Shown here: positions 25,464-37,139 of the stretch, piece after piece
Numbering within the stretch: position 1 is the first letter of the stretch
Layout of the letters: each line of letters starts with the position of its first letter
Assembly (NCBI RefSeq): GCF_031143425.1
Contig: NC_090444.1
Location: 1,532,878,782 to 1,532,942,781 of the forward strand
DNA: 64,000 bases
Reading direction: 5' to 3'
Origin: Pleurodeles waltl
Taxonomy: Eukaryota; Chordata; Amphibia; Caudata; Salamandridae
Position numbers and translations under genes: made by a program
The notes under the pieces: generated by a model
Databases searched by the model: none
The model's input: the letters and a program-made list of their open reading frames with translations, nothing else
Told to the model about the DNA's origin: nothing

Positions 25464-25653
25464 GGGGGTTATTCTAACTTTGGAGGAGTGTTAATCCGTC
25501 CCAAAAGTGACGGTAAAGTGACGGATCTACCACCAGCCGTATTACGAGTTCCATAGGATATAATGGACTCGTAATACGGCTGGTGGTAAATCCGTCACTT
25601 TTCCGTCACTTTTGGGACGGATTAACACCTCCTCCAAAGTTAGAATAACCCCC
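25464..25653. mobile_element. 190-bp near-palindromic MITE, TSD AAA
   Basis: The ends are GGGGGTTATTCTAACTTTGG and its inverse. Each arm is about 90 bases, and I count about four differences between them (two substitutions and two single-base indels), so the whole element can fold into one hairpin. AAA lies at 25461-25463 and 25654-25656. Confidence 0.92.
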
Positions 25654-28119
25654 AAAATGTCCTTTTTTATAATTCTCAATTTTAAACATAGGTGCGTTGC
25701 ACTACTATCATGAATGCATAATGTGCTTGCCAAATATAAAGGTAAATCAGTGTCACTGCAGCAGGATAAGGGAACATTCTTTCAAATGAACGCATGTGGC
25801 TCAAACTTTGACAGCAGGTCTCAGACCTTAGCAGAAGTCAAACATCTACATTTGTTTTCTGTAGAATTTTTTACACCGAGAGTCGGAATTTACCACTGAA
25901 TGTATTGCCATTAGGTACCTCTTCATGTCCTACTTTGCCCCTCGACACTAGGCTTTTAGTGACATGTTCAAAGTAACTGTCCATCAACTACTCTGCACAT
26001 CTGTGTTCCTTCGAAAATCTGCCCGATATTCTCTGGCTATTGATTCCTTGAAGTCTCCAGCAGCAGTTTCGAGGTATGCACAAAAGTACCACCTTCTTAC
26101 TCTAAACAATGGTAGTATCGCTTCAGTGCCTCGCAAAAGGCATTAGCCATTATAAAACTAAAAAAAGTTGCAAAAGTGTGCAAATCTAGGAGGTATGCAA
26201 CTTCATAAAAATAGATCAATCTCACTCCTGCATACATCTTTGAATTTTCAACATATTTTGCTCTTGAAATTCAGAGAACTTGACTCCAGTGATCCTTTTT
26301 CAATGTATAGTGTTGCGAAAAATTACAGCTCTCTCAAGCACAGAAACCAGGCCTTATCCACAGATACTATGCTTAGAACTATGTCTAACTTTACTACCTC
26401 TTCACTAGCAATGCGTTTTGTTATCAGAGTTTTTTCTTACACATTTTGGAACTAAGTTATAAGGACCTGTGTCTATTATAGTTTCTTATCCAATAAATAA
26501 TCCAAACTATTCTATTGTAACCAAATGACAGAAAATAGTGATAGCTGGGTGAATAATTGGCAAGAGCTGCATCAAGTAATCAAAGAGTGTCTTAAGAGAA
26601 ATAGTGCATTTGGACATGCATGCAAGTAATAGAGTGGGGAAAGTGTCACTTTGACGTGACAACCCTGTGGCAGACAGGGTCATCAGGTCAGGGATTTCCG
26701 ATGGCAGAGCTGGCTGAGGTTCTGCCATTGGAAGCCCCGCTCTTCACCGGACTTTAACCAGAATGGAGGAGCCACAAGTTTGGAGATGGGAATCACTGAC
26801 CACGACTGTGAAGCTGACTTAATTTTATATTAGAGAATTGGGCAGATACCAGAAGGAGGGAAAACATAAAAATGGGCACAAAATGAGTTAATTGTAGTAG
26901 TGCAGACACTGTAACGATATTATGCAGAACTGTAGAATATTTTCCCCTTGTGGACCATGATAAAATCTGCAAGTATTTCTAGGGTGTCCTAAATTCTAAT
27001 GTACAGTTTGAAAACACATTACGTTTTATGTGTTGTGGCTACAACTACCATGATATTTGTTCTGCATGGATCACATCTAAAAATTGAATTACGTTTTATC
27101 TTTTAGTTTTCTAAATATCAGAGATGTGACATTTTGCGCTTTTCCCACCCTTGTCTGGAGAGAAACCGATTAACAAATGCAAATGTGCATTGATAACCAT
27201 TGGAATGCGTTCCCAGTTTCAAACGATTCTGGTAAAGTAGTTAGGGGTATACCAATAGGAGGCTCCTGGGCTATGTCCAGATTCGTACAAAGGTGCAAAT
27301 GGCCTAGAATCACATTGTTCATTCAACTGGCTGGTACCTACGAGACCTACTGGCTCCCCAACCTTAAGGGAGGCTTGTCTATAGAGTCAAAGAAATATTT
27401 TTACAGCCGAGAGGTTTGAACCACTCTCTAGGGAACGGCACGCTGGGGTAGATCTGGCTGAGAGATGCACACTCAGTCAACTTTTGTCCTGGGTAAACTC
27501 CAGTGCCAGAGGTTACTCGGCAGGAAATAAATGACAGTGTTGGGAATTGGAAATCTGAACTGTAGAGTATTTAACAGACTAATTTAGGGTTAAGAGCGTA
27601 TATTATTTTAGATTGACTCGTAAAGAGCTCCAGCTCAACCCACAGGATCTTCTGAGCAAAACAAACCAACAGAAGAGGATGCTATCCCTGCTACTACTGA
27701 GAACAAGCAGTGGTGCCTAATGGACGAGCTACACAGGCATCTATACAAACCTCTCAGTTTGAATCCGTTCCTTCTAAAAATGTTCGAGGGTTCTGCCAAG
27801 AGAACCTTCTGAGCAGGGTCCACATAAAATATTTGGACCTGCGTCTACTGGTAGACACTTGGTTGCTTTTGCCGAATTTTGTTCTTATGTCCAAAAGTGC
27901 CTTGAACTTCAAAAAAGGTCTTAATGAAGAAACAAGCTACTAAACAAATGAAAGAATTTCTAATCAACGACTGAGGTATTCAGGAGGCTTGTGCAGACAG
28001 GGGTCCCTGGGTTCAGTCCTGAACACACCAGCATTCACACTCACTAGAAACACAAGTTAGAATGCCTGCAACATTACCACAGAGAAACTGTGTGCACTAC
28101 CAAAAGCCACTGACTGCAC

Positions 28120-28164
<45 letters not shown>

Positions 28165-28644
28165 TGGCCTCGGTGAAAGCTGACATTGTCCAGTGAATAA
28201 TTCTGATGCACTCTTGCTCTCTAGAAGACAATGTTCCTAACAGGAGTTTGAATTACACAGTTCGACGTATATGAGATGTGTAAGAGTGTTTTTCTCACTT
28301 CTGCTTTGTCTCTTATTTGTCTTTTCTTCATATTTATGTGACGTTCTCCCAATATAATTTCTATCTTTTCAATGAGATTTCCTAATGCTACTAAGATAAG
28401 TACTTCTTTAACTGTAATGTTGCTGATTAGTTGTATTGTTTCACACATGATTTTATGTTTTGTTTGGAGAGTGTCAAGAAACCAAATTTAAGTCTTATTT
28501 TCTCTTATAGAAACCTGTTCACTAGCTAGGTTCTTAACTGTGACGTCCCTATAGTATTACCTGTTGGGCACGCAGTCTGTAGACAAGTAATTGGTGTGCA
28601 TGTTCTCTGTGAACAGTTCTTATAACTTGCATAAATAAGTGATT
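25654..28644. other. Intronic stretch, nothing recognised except a dinucleotide repeat
   Basis: Many short unrelated frames, none with a domain. The only distinct item is the AT dinucleotide tract near 28123. Confidence 0.35.
28123..28164. repeat. (AT)n microsatellite
   Basis: About 20 uninterrupted TA units follow GCACTATG. Confidence 0.95.
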
Positions 28645-28656
28645 AACTATTACTGT
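28645..28656 (+). repeat. Left target-site duplication of the L1 at 28657
   Basis: AACTATTACTGT is repeated exactly at 34964-34975, directly after the L1 A-rich 3' end. Confidence 0.85.
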
Positions 28657-29620
28657 CCAGGGAGCGTGGCGTGGCAGTAGCCAAGATGGCCGCACTGTAA
28701 CAGAGCTCAGACGACTTCACAAACTTAACCCCGTCATCCAATCAAAATACAACAGCATCGGCACATGAGAAATGGCTAAATGAAGAAAGGAACGACACCT
28801 GGGCAAACTATTGTCCGAAGACCGGCTACGACGAAGTAGTGAGGCATGAGGGGTGCCAGAAAGGGACAGTTGTTGGTGCCCGAGGGAGAGGAGTGTTAGT
28901 GTGCTGGCTGGGCCGTAAGAAGAAGACTGCACGTCGGCTGGTCCACATCGGCCCGCTTAATGTTGTTGGCAAGCAAGGAGGGAGCACTGTGAGCAGTTAG
29001 CTTGGCCCGCGAGGTGAAATAACGGAGGCCGGTGATGGGTGCGCCACCCTCTGGCTGAAAGGGAGCTTGGCGGCTGGTAGGAGTAGTGGGGCCACCCCAG
29101 TGATTGTTGGAAAGGGGCCCCCAGATCCTCCCCCCAGTGCAATATGATGGGGGAGGGAAGAGGTGAAGAAAGTGTGCCGTGGTGGCCAGGGCTGGCCAGC
29201 CGGCCTAGCCGGGCTCCTGTATGTGGGCCGCTGGGCACAGAGAGCACTGGGGGAGCCGGGAGGACGGCAAGGAGAGTGAGCAGTCTGGGAAAGGAGGGAG
29301 GTCTGGCTCACCACAGCAGGCAGTGCCTTCCCAGACAGCACGCTTTGCAGGCCTGTGGGGGGAAGGCGGCCACAACAAGGAAAACGCACATGCAGCAAGG
29401 AATAGAGTGATGTGTCTGGGCCAGAACAAGGAGGGAGATGACCAATACAGGAGCAACGGGCCTGAGGAGCGAAGGTGACAGTGCTGGGGGCAGGTGGGGC
29501 CAGCAAGCAAGTGCGTGTGGGAAGCAAAAAGTGAAGGTGGGAGGCGGCAGCCTTGGAGAGGTCGCAGCTGTGGGGAGGTTTCACCCCCCCTCCAGAGACG
29601 TGTGGGGGACAGACAGAAAA
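28657..29620 (+). promoter_or_regulatory. L1 5' UTR, probable internal promoter
   Basis: GC-rich sequence upstream of ORF1, starting with the AAGATGGCCGC word typical of L1 5' ends. Sizeable frames occur on both strands in this leader, but none has a recognisable domain. The promoter role is inferred from L1 biology, not from a visible motif set. Confidence 0.5.
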
Positions 29621-30502
29621 ATGGAGAAACAAAAGAGCCACCCAAATGCACAATTAAACCAAAAGTACACAGTGACGAAGCAATTGGCGGCGAGTGAGGT
29701 GGATGAAGAGTCACATGGGGCCACAGAGCTCTCCTTGGGAGCCATAATCGAGGCCATTTGAGACCTCAAGAACTCACTAGAATCTAAATTAGACACAGTA
29801 ACGCCGAATGTCAATCTCCTACAAGCAGACTTTCACAAGATATCTGAAAAAGTTAAATCGTTGGAATCACAAATCCACTTATTGCAATCTACAACAAAAA
29901 AGCTGGAAGACCAGGTACAGTCTCTAACAAAACAACAGGCCCATATGGTGGCCAGGTAGGAGGACCAAGAAGACAGGGCAAGGAGAAACAATATCTGGGT
30001 GGTGGGGGTCCCGAAGGGGGCGGAGGGGCCTGCTATAGACCCCTTCCTGGAGGACTTGATCACCAACCACCTCCGTCTGAAGAGACTCTCAGATTATTTC
30101 TCTGTTGAGCAGGCGCATAGGGCGCCAGTGCCACTGCCGAGGCCGGGGGCCCCACTGAGGACTAATATAGCTAGGGTGTTAAATCACAGGGACCGAGACA
30201 CCATTCTGCAAGCGACCTGGTCACAGGGAGACCTCCTTTATGAGAACACCACGATGAGGTTCTTCCCTGACTTTACACTACAAATTCAATGCCAGCGACA
30301 GAGTTTTGATGAGGTCAAGAAGGCCCTGAGAGCATAAGGCATCAAATACACTATGCTGTTCCCAGCCAGACTGAGAGTTATGTCAGAGAGCAAACCAATG
30401 TTCTTCGCTATGTCAGCGGTGGCATGGGACTGGATTGAGGGCTGCCTCACAGGGCATAAGCGTCCACCAAGGAGCGAGAAGCCAGCCAGGACCTCAGACT
30501 GA
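29621..30502 (+). pseudogene. L1 ORF1p-like protein with three in-frame stops
   Basis: From the ATG at 29621 one frame of 294 codons runs to TGA at 30500-30502, interrupted by TGA at 29759, TAG at 29957 and TAA at 30335 but with no frameshift. The N-terminus has a coiled coil (DFHKISEKVKSLESQIHLL, then KLEDQVQSLTKQ). The middle matches the ORF1p RRM start, with DRARRNNIWVVGVPKG in place of the usual R-x-x-NI-x-x-x-G-x-P. The C-terminal part has FDEVKKALRA and YTMLFPARLRV, the usual CTD elements. In L1 this protein packages element RNA. The stops imply this copy cannot make it. Confidence 0.85.
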
Positions 30503-31088
30503 CCATCTAGGGACATGAAGGTGCATTTGGTACCACTCACACAGGACTAGAACTCCCCTGAGGACCGGGGGAATCATCAAGATGGGCACCAGGTAGCAGA
30601 GACGGTTCCGGCAGCCACTGAGTTGCGACAATCAGGGGACAAGGATTGAACATAAACAGAGGGATGGCAGGAAGTTGAGAAACATATTCAACTCAGAGTG
30701 TTGATGTTCAATGATGGAGGACTGCAGCCACCCTACTGTGAACAAAACAGTGACTATTTGGAAGTTTGGTAGAACCGATGTTTGGTTACTAGAGAGTGAC
30801 AAGGGGTATAGGATATGTACATTAACTTTCTAAACATTGATTGGCGACGCCAGCCAGTCCTTTACAAGTTAGTCTGTTTTAGGGGGATAGGTGCTATGCA
30901 AGTTGGGGAGGTGGGCAAGTTCAGGTCTACAATGCAGGAGGGAAGCAGGGTGGGGAAGAGTTTTGGGGAAGGTTATCCAGGGACAGTTTCTGTCCCTTTA
31001 GAAATTTTTGTTTCAGCTCAGCAACACGATACTCGCAGGGTAGGGACAAGGCTACAACTCATGAGGGGGTGGCACACACAAACATAAC

Positions 31089-34000
31089 ATGTCAAAGCAG
31101 ACAAAAACAGAGGTCAAGATTTTGACCTGGAATGTCAATGGCCTTGGCAACAAAAACGCACTGTAGTCCTACAATACATCCGGCGACACGCACCAGACAT
31201 TATCCTGGTTCAGGAAACTAATTTGAAGGGGAACAGGTATAAGGAACTAGTTCGAATGGGTTACTCCCTGGTGGTGCATGCAAGTTATACAACCAGTTTG
31301 AGGGGGGGGTTGGAATAATGGTCAACAGAAAGGTGACATAGACCCCGGGTACTATGCGCGCAGACCCCTTGGGCAGATTCGTAATACAGACAGGTACCTG
31401 GGAGGGTCAAAAGATAAACACTTGCTCGCTCTATGTGCTGCCCAGGTTACAGGGGGAAACACTCAGAGATCTGGAGGGAGCAAATGGGACCTCCCACGGG
31501 CATCTTGATCCTGGGTGGAGATATGAACGATGTTATGGATGCCAGAGGGACAGACTGTCAGGGCCCACAGGGGGGCCCGGTTGGGAATCAGAGTCCCCTC
31601 AGAATGTTCGTGGAGGAGGTGGGTCTGGTGGACCTCTGGCGAGAACACAACCAGGGAGGAAACCAATATACATACTTCTCGACAGCACACAACAACTTTT
31701 CACGAATAGGCATCTTTACGCTCTATCCTCAGAAGGGACAGTTTTATGGGGTGACTCATCTTGCTAGAGGGGTCTCGGATCATTCCCCGGTGATGGTGAT
31801 AATCAGCGGTCCAAATAGGGAACGAGGACTGCCTCCAAGGTTAGACCCCTGGCACGTCACAGATCCAGACTTCAGGGATAAGGTTAGAGAACAGACAGCT
31901 CTGCACTTCCAGGAAAAGACAGGTCTCTGGCATCGCCAATTATCCTATGGGAGGAGTACAAAACAGTGATCTGAGGCCAGGTACAAGAGCTAATTGGTGG
32001 AATAAAAAAGGAGCAATGGATAAAAGTAGAGGGTCTGGAAGCAGAGATCAGGGCGCTAGAGATGGCAGCCGTGAAGAGCGGTCGAACATGTCCTGAACGA
32101 TGCCATCAGCTTAGGGTTCCCCAGCAGGAGTTGAGGGATCTGGTAGACGACAGGGTGAGAGCACACGTGCTCGAAATCCAGCGACGAATGTACGATGCAG
32201 GGGATAAGGCCCACAAACTAATAGCCTAGCTTGAAAGGAGAGCCAGGGGGAGAACATGGGTGGTGACATTTAGAGATGATACGGGGCAGGCGTGCACAAC
32301 CAGAGGGGACATCGCTGAGGCCTTTGCGAATATAATGAGCGGTTGTATGAGTTCAGGGTTGAGTTCACCAGGGTGGAATGCGCAGAACTTCTGGGGGATG
32401 TTTCCCTACAGACCCTCACTCCTAGGGACTGCAATGCATTGGAGGAGGAAATCTCGGAGGAGAAGGTTGGACAGGCAGTCCGAGAGTTACAACACAGAAA
32501 GGCCGCCGGGCCAAATGGTATTTTGGTCAAGCTGTATAAGTGTGTAGTCAAGGAGGTGGCAAAGTATGTGCTGAAAATGTTCAGGACAGCAAGAACAGAA
32601 GGGATTCTACCATGGGATCAGAGAATAGCCACTATAGTGGTAATCCCAAAGAAAGGGAAAGACCCAGGGACCTGAAGTTCATACAGGCCAATCTCACTGT
32701 TGAATGTAGAGGTTAAGGAATTGGCAAAGATCCTGGCCAACTGGTTGAAAAAGGTAATTACAAGGCTAATTCACCCTGACCAGGCAGGGTTTATGCCCCA
32801 GAGGGGAACTAGACTCAACGTCCGTCGCCTGAATGGGGTTCTGCACTGTCACTAGATGTCAGGATGGAATTCGAGAGTATGGAATGGCCATACTTATTTG
32901 TGGCCCTGGATAGGCTGGAATTTGGCCCTGGATTCTGCGAATGGGTGCAGCTCCTCTACTGGTCCCCCCTGTTGAGGGTGCAGGGGAATTTTACACATTC
33001 CTGCCGGTTTGCGCTGTACAGGTGGACGAGACTTGGATGCCCCTTGGCCCCCATGATTTTCGCACTGGCGCTAGAACCACTGCTGCTTGGGTATGTCAGG
33101 ATCTCTTGGTATACGGGATAAGAGGAAAAGGAGGATGGGAGGAGCAAATCTCCTTATACGCTAATGACATTCTGCTCTGCACTGGAGACCAAGAGACATA
33201 GTAGACAGGCTTCTCCATATTGTTCAAATTTTGGGCAGTTACTTTGGATACCAAATTAATTGGGACAAATCATCTGCTCACGGGGGTGCCCTGGAGCTGC
33301 CTGCGCGGTATGTCACCCAGGTGGCGATGGAGGGGCTTCGTTACCTGGGTATGTATGTCACATGAAGCGTGTCCAGGTTCCGGGAAGAAAATCTGCTGGT
33401 ACAGCTGAGGGGCCTCTCAGTCTCCCTGATGGGATGTTCTGTACTCTTTAATATGATGGCCCTGTCAGATTTGCTGTACTGCCTCCCTGCAGAATACCCC
33501 ATGCAAGGTGCCACTTGTACTGTTTCAAAATATAAATAATGACTTAAGGAGGCTCCTTTGGGATGGGGTAGCTCGCGCATCTCCCTGACTAAACTCCAGA
33601 GGAGGGTATTTGAAGGGGGACTGGCAGTCTCAGACATACGTACATAATACTGGGTGGCACAATTGTGCATAACCAATGACTGGGTGTTTCAGGCAGGAGA
33701 GGACCTGGCATTTAGGGTGGACAGAGAAGCAATGGGATCCCAGGGCGTGCAGGCGCTCCTCTATGGGGTCAGGCATTTGGGTCGACTCCTGGTCCATACG
33801 CAATTGGTGTTTAGAGCTTTGAGGGCAGCCAATAGATTTTTGGGTTGGGGAGGAAAACTCACCCACAGAACCCCACTATGGTCCAGTGCACTGCTGCAGG
33901 AGGTGGGGAAACTCCAGGTATTTTGGAACTGTGAGCTCATTGGGCTAGAGTCCCTGGGAGAAGTGTGGAGGGGGGAACATATTGAAGTTTGAGGACCTTG

Positions 34001-34720
34001 AACGTGAGTACGAGATGGGGCAGTCATATTGCATTAGGCTGTTGCAGCTGGGACACGTACTACATAGGCATGTGGTGGAGGGAGAGCAGCTGCCAGAGTC
34101 ATCCCCTCTGGAAGATAGACTGCTGACAGAGCCTTTGACAAGCAAGGCTATCTCCCTGATCAACTCCCCAGACCCTCTGAAATCTTTACGGGCCGCCTGG
34201 AAAAATGATCTAGGAATGCTTGAGATTAAGGATTAGATGGAGGCGGTACAGAGACCCGGGGAGATAGCTATAAGGGCCTGTTTCCATCTCATACAGTTGA
34301 GGATTCTCCATAGACCATATTCCTCTGCATACACTAATGCATAGGATGGGTTGCACTGACTCCGACCTGTGTGCCAGGGGATATGATGCAGTAGGATCCC
34401 TTTTCCACACCCTGTGGGGATGCCCAGGGATCGAGGAGTACTGGCAAAGTGAGGTACAGATAATGGGTAAAGCAATTCTGCTAACTATCCCGCTGGAGGC
34501 AAAATGGCTACTACTTGGCATTATGGGAGACGAGGGGGGCTCTGACACCTGAAGATTTGGTTACAATTGGCAGCTGGCATGGCTAAGCAAAATATTGCAG
34601 GTGAATGAGGGCGAGGGACCCACTGCGTCCCGAAGATTAGGAGAGGGACTTAGATTGATGCTAAAGTACAGAACAAGTAATACAGAAGCAGGGGATGCGT
34701 GAAGAAATCTGAAACATTAT
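31089..34720 (+). pseudogene. L1 ORF2-like endonuclease/reverse transcriptase, frameshifted, RT active site altered
   Basis: The endonuclease starts MSKQTKTEVKILTWNVNGLG, then VQETNLKGN near 31209, a GGDMNDVMDARG motif near 31520 and SDHSPVMV near 31779. Next come RT pieces: [12 protein letters not shown] near 32775, GCPLAPMIFALALEPLL near 33038 and LYANDILLC near 33152. The RT core that is normally F/YADD reads YAND here, with the first catalytic aspartate changed to Asn (AAT codon). The zinc-knuckle-like C-terminal segment (HTLWGCPG) is at about 34408. Several frame changes and stops break the protein. Confidence 0.85.
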
Positions 34721-34943
34721 GGGCAAAATGGGAGACACAACAGAATAGCCTTGAAGGAGTGGTTATCACTTGGTCCCCTGGAGGGGAGGAGAGGCAGGAG
34801 TGGTAGGTCAGGGAATAAGAGATGGTATAGGTCCAGTGGTTGTGTAATGTTGGTCGATTGCCAGATAATGTTGTGTACCTTGTCTGAGCTACTATTATTA
34901 TGTATTTGATACGGGTTCCACTTGTATGCTGAGCTTTGTTTGC

Positions 34944-34949
34944 AATAAA
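34944..34949 (+). terminator. L1 polyadenylation signal AATAAA
   Basis: Lies 15 bases before the 3' target duplication and is followed by a T/A-rich end rather than a long poly(A). Confidence 0.7.
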
Positions 34950-34963
34950 CATATATTTTTTAA

Positions 34964-34975
34964 AACTATTACTGT
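34964..34975 (+). repeat. Right target-site duplication of the L1
   Basis: AACTATTACTGT, identical to 28645-28656. Confidence 0.85.
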
Positions 34976-35479
34976 TCATCTATTACACATGTATATGTTA
35001 TTATACATAGATATACAATTTTATATAACCCTATAGCAGCATTTGATGTCAGTAGGTCTGTGGGTCTTACAGGCATAGTGATTTTTTCACTGGTACAAAC
35101 ATATTCTGCTATCAGGCTCAAGAAAGATTGCTGCCCTTCTTGATGAGTTCACATGCAGCTGCCAGCCTGTGCTGATATTGCCAAGAGTCCCCAGAAGGGG
35201 AATCCACGCTGAGGCACATCGTTCATTATGGAGGCATGACCACCTTTTCCACATCGCAACACTCCCTGAATCAGAGCTATTCCATCTGCTTTCTTTGCTG
35301 GCCTCTAACACCATCAAGGAGGCCTATCAGAGAGAGCCGCAGCCTCCTACCCACTACCACTTTTCAAGGTCCTGTTTCCATGCTAATCCCATCATGTAAT
35401 CCCACTTCATCGATCTTAGAGGAGGGGACTACCAGCTGACTTACTAGCTAGTCACCATGTTCCCCTCCCTGACAATCTG
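34976..35479. other. Between L1 and L2-like LINE, not clearly assigned
   Basis: Possibly the 5' part of the decayed LINE to its right, but no motif supports that before about 35500. Confidence 0.3.
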
Positions 35480-36600
35480 GGCTACCTGTCCTCATCCAAC
35501 ATGTACATGACATCAGGATCCAAAGACACACACTCCAATGGATCTGCTCCTTCCTGATTGGAAAGATCCAGTCAGTCAGCCTGGGGCCACATACCCCAGA
35601 TGCCCACAGCTTCATTTGCTGAGCTCTGCAAGGATCCTCGGTCAGCCCAACCCTCTTCAATGCATACGTGATCCATCCAGCCAGTATCATCTTCTCTCAT
35701 GATATCAGCATCCTCTCCTAAGCTGAGAACGCACAACTCATTCTCTGTCTCACGGACAAGAAGCCCTGTACCCAGATCAAGTTCAATGCCTGCATGACGG
35801 AACTCACCCACTGGATGAAAATCAACTGCCTAAAGACTGAAGCTGTGATCTTCACTTAGAGCACATTACCATGGGACTCCACTGGGTGGCTAACAGAGTT
35901 TGGATTGACACCGACAGCTACCACCTCTGGATCATCATCAATAGCAAACTCATCATGATCGCCCATGTCAATGCTGTCCCCACCTTATGCTTCCATTTCC
36001 TGAAGAGGCTAAGGAAAATTTTCAAATGGCTCCCAACCAGCACCCAGAAAACTGTCATGTAAACCCTGGTCAGAACTAAGTCGGACTATGGGAACTCCAT
36101 CTATGCTGGGATCAACAAAAATCTAACCAGTAGAAAATAGAACATTCAGAATTTGTTGGCCAGATTCACTCTCATACTCTCATGTCACAATGAAATCACA
36201 CAACACCTGAAGGATCTCCACTGGCTCCCCCTCCACACAGATGAGCAAAGTACAAACTCCTCACCACACTTTCAAGGCACTACATAACACTGGGCCAGCA
36301 TACCTCAACAATTGCATCTGCAATCACAAACCACTTATCTGGACTCCTACTTGCACAAATGTCATTCAATACAGAAAACCAGATCCAGCAGTCAAGCATT
36401 CTCCTACTTCACTTCTAAAACATTGAATGGCCAGCCGCTACACAAAAGGGCCTCCTCCTCACTTCTTGAATTCAGAAAAAGCTGAAGCTCTGGCATTTCG
36501 GTTGTTCCACTGGGTCCTTGGTGTGCCTAGACGCATTCCTGCTGGGCGTCAGCCCAGGATACCTTCCAGAGTGACAGTGGGCTCTACAAATCTACATAAC
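35480..36600 (+). mobile_element. Old L2/CR1-like LINE fragment, heavily decayed
   Basis: Degenerate pieces follow the same order as the 17045-18790 copy. ALQGSSVSPTLFNAYV near 35625 stands for RT motif B, and the YADD region reads LSAENAQLI-like near 35718 with the motif lost. Later come FKWLPTSTQKTV at about 36020, HLKDLHWLP-like near 36210, FKALHNTGPAYLNN near 36271 and a 3' tail near 36570. Stops occur in almost every segment, so it is older than the antisense copy. Confidence 0.65.
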
Positions 36601-36884
36601 ATAGCATAACCATGAATCCGGAGTGCTACATCAAATTGTTGTCCCCATGCAGTAGCAGATATAGTGACTTTGTGCAGCAAAAATAACCTTTAGAAGTAGA
36701 ATTGAAAGAAAAGCAGTGCCTCGAGCCTAATTTGACATTGTAAAAACATAATCCATGATAAAAATGCAAGATAGTTTCTCCTTCACTTATTTAACTGTAT
36801 TTCTATCTTCATCCAAACACTCCTACCATCAATGCCAATCTATGCCCATTCATTTTTCATGTAGCACTCAACAACTGTTCATAC

Positions 36885-37012
36885 CTTTTCAACATAATAA
36901 ACTAATGGTTCTCTTCCACGTGGAACAGGTGGATCCCAGCTTAGCACTACATATGTTTTGGTTGTTTCGGCAGCATTAACATTGGTGGGTGATCCAGGAA
37001 TCTTGACATCTC
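36885..37012 (-). CDS. MYOM2: Myomesin-family exon C: first half of FnIII domain My5
   Basis: Seen: the minus-strand acceptor CTCTTACAG precedes 128 coding bases and the donor GTATGA. The peptide starts GDVKIPGSPTNVNAAE and continues with TKTYVVLSWDPPVPRG and EPLVYYVEK. The pattern PGSPTNV, then the LSWDPP tryptophan, then the YYVEK strand is the A-to-C' half of an FnIII domain. The first two bases complete the Gly codon opened by exon B, and the exon ends at a codon boundary, matching the phase-0 start of exon D. Inference: with exon D it forms one complete FnIII module (My5), split by a 15.5-kb intron. It resembles MYOM2/M-protein as I remember it; MYOM1 differs more in this stretch. Confidence 0.9.
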
Positions 37013-37139
37013 CTGTAAGAGGAAAAAAGCCTGTGATAAGTGTAAAAAGGGAAAATACACATTTCATATCAGCTTACCTTACTGAGTAAATAAATTAGCA
37101 GCCAAGGCCCCACGGTGTCATTTACAGAGCACTGACTAT

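Larger units (their letters stand above)
28657..34963 (+). mobile_element. Full-length L1-clade LINE with 12-bp target duplication
   Basis: It runs from CCAGGGAGCGTGGCG, with GCCAAGATGGCCGC just inside, through a GC-rich 5' UTR of about 960 bp, ORF1 (29621-30502) and a long intergenic spacer. ORF2 follows (31089 to about 34720), then a 3' UTR with AATAAA at 34944-34949. Identical 12-bp flanks show target-primed insertion. ORF1 keeps one frame with internal stops, while ORF2 has several frame changes, so the copy is full-length but dead. It lies opposite to the host gene. Confidence 0.9.

Noticed and set aside
28997..29714. Overlapping minus-strand frames of 218 and 169 codons
   Set aside because: They are antisense to the GC-rich L1 5' UTR. 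Open frames in several phases reflect composition, not coding.
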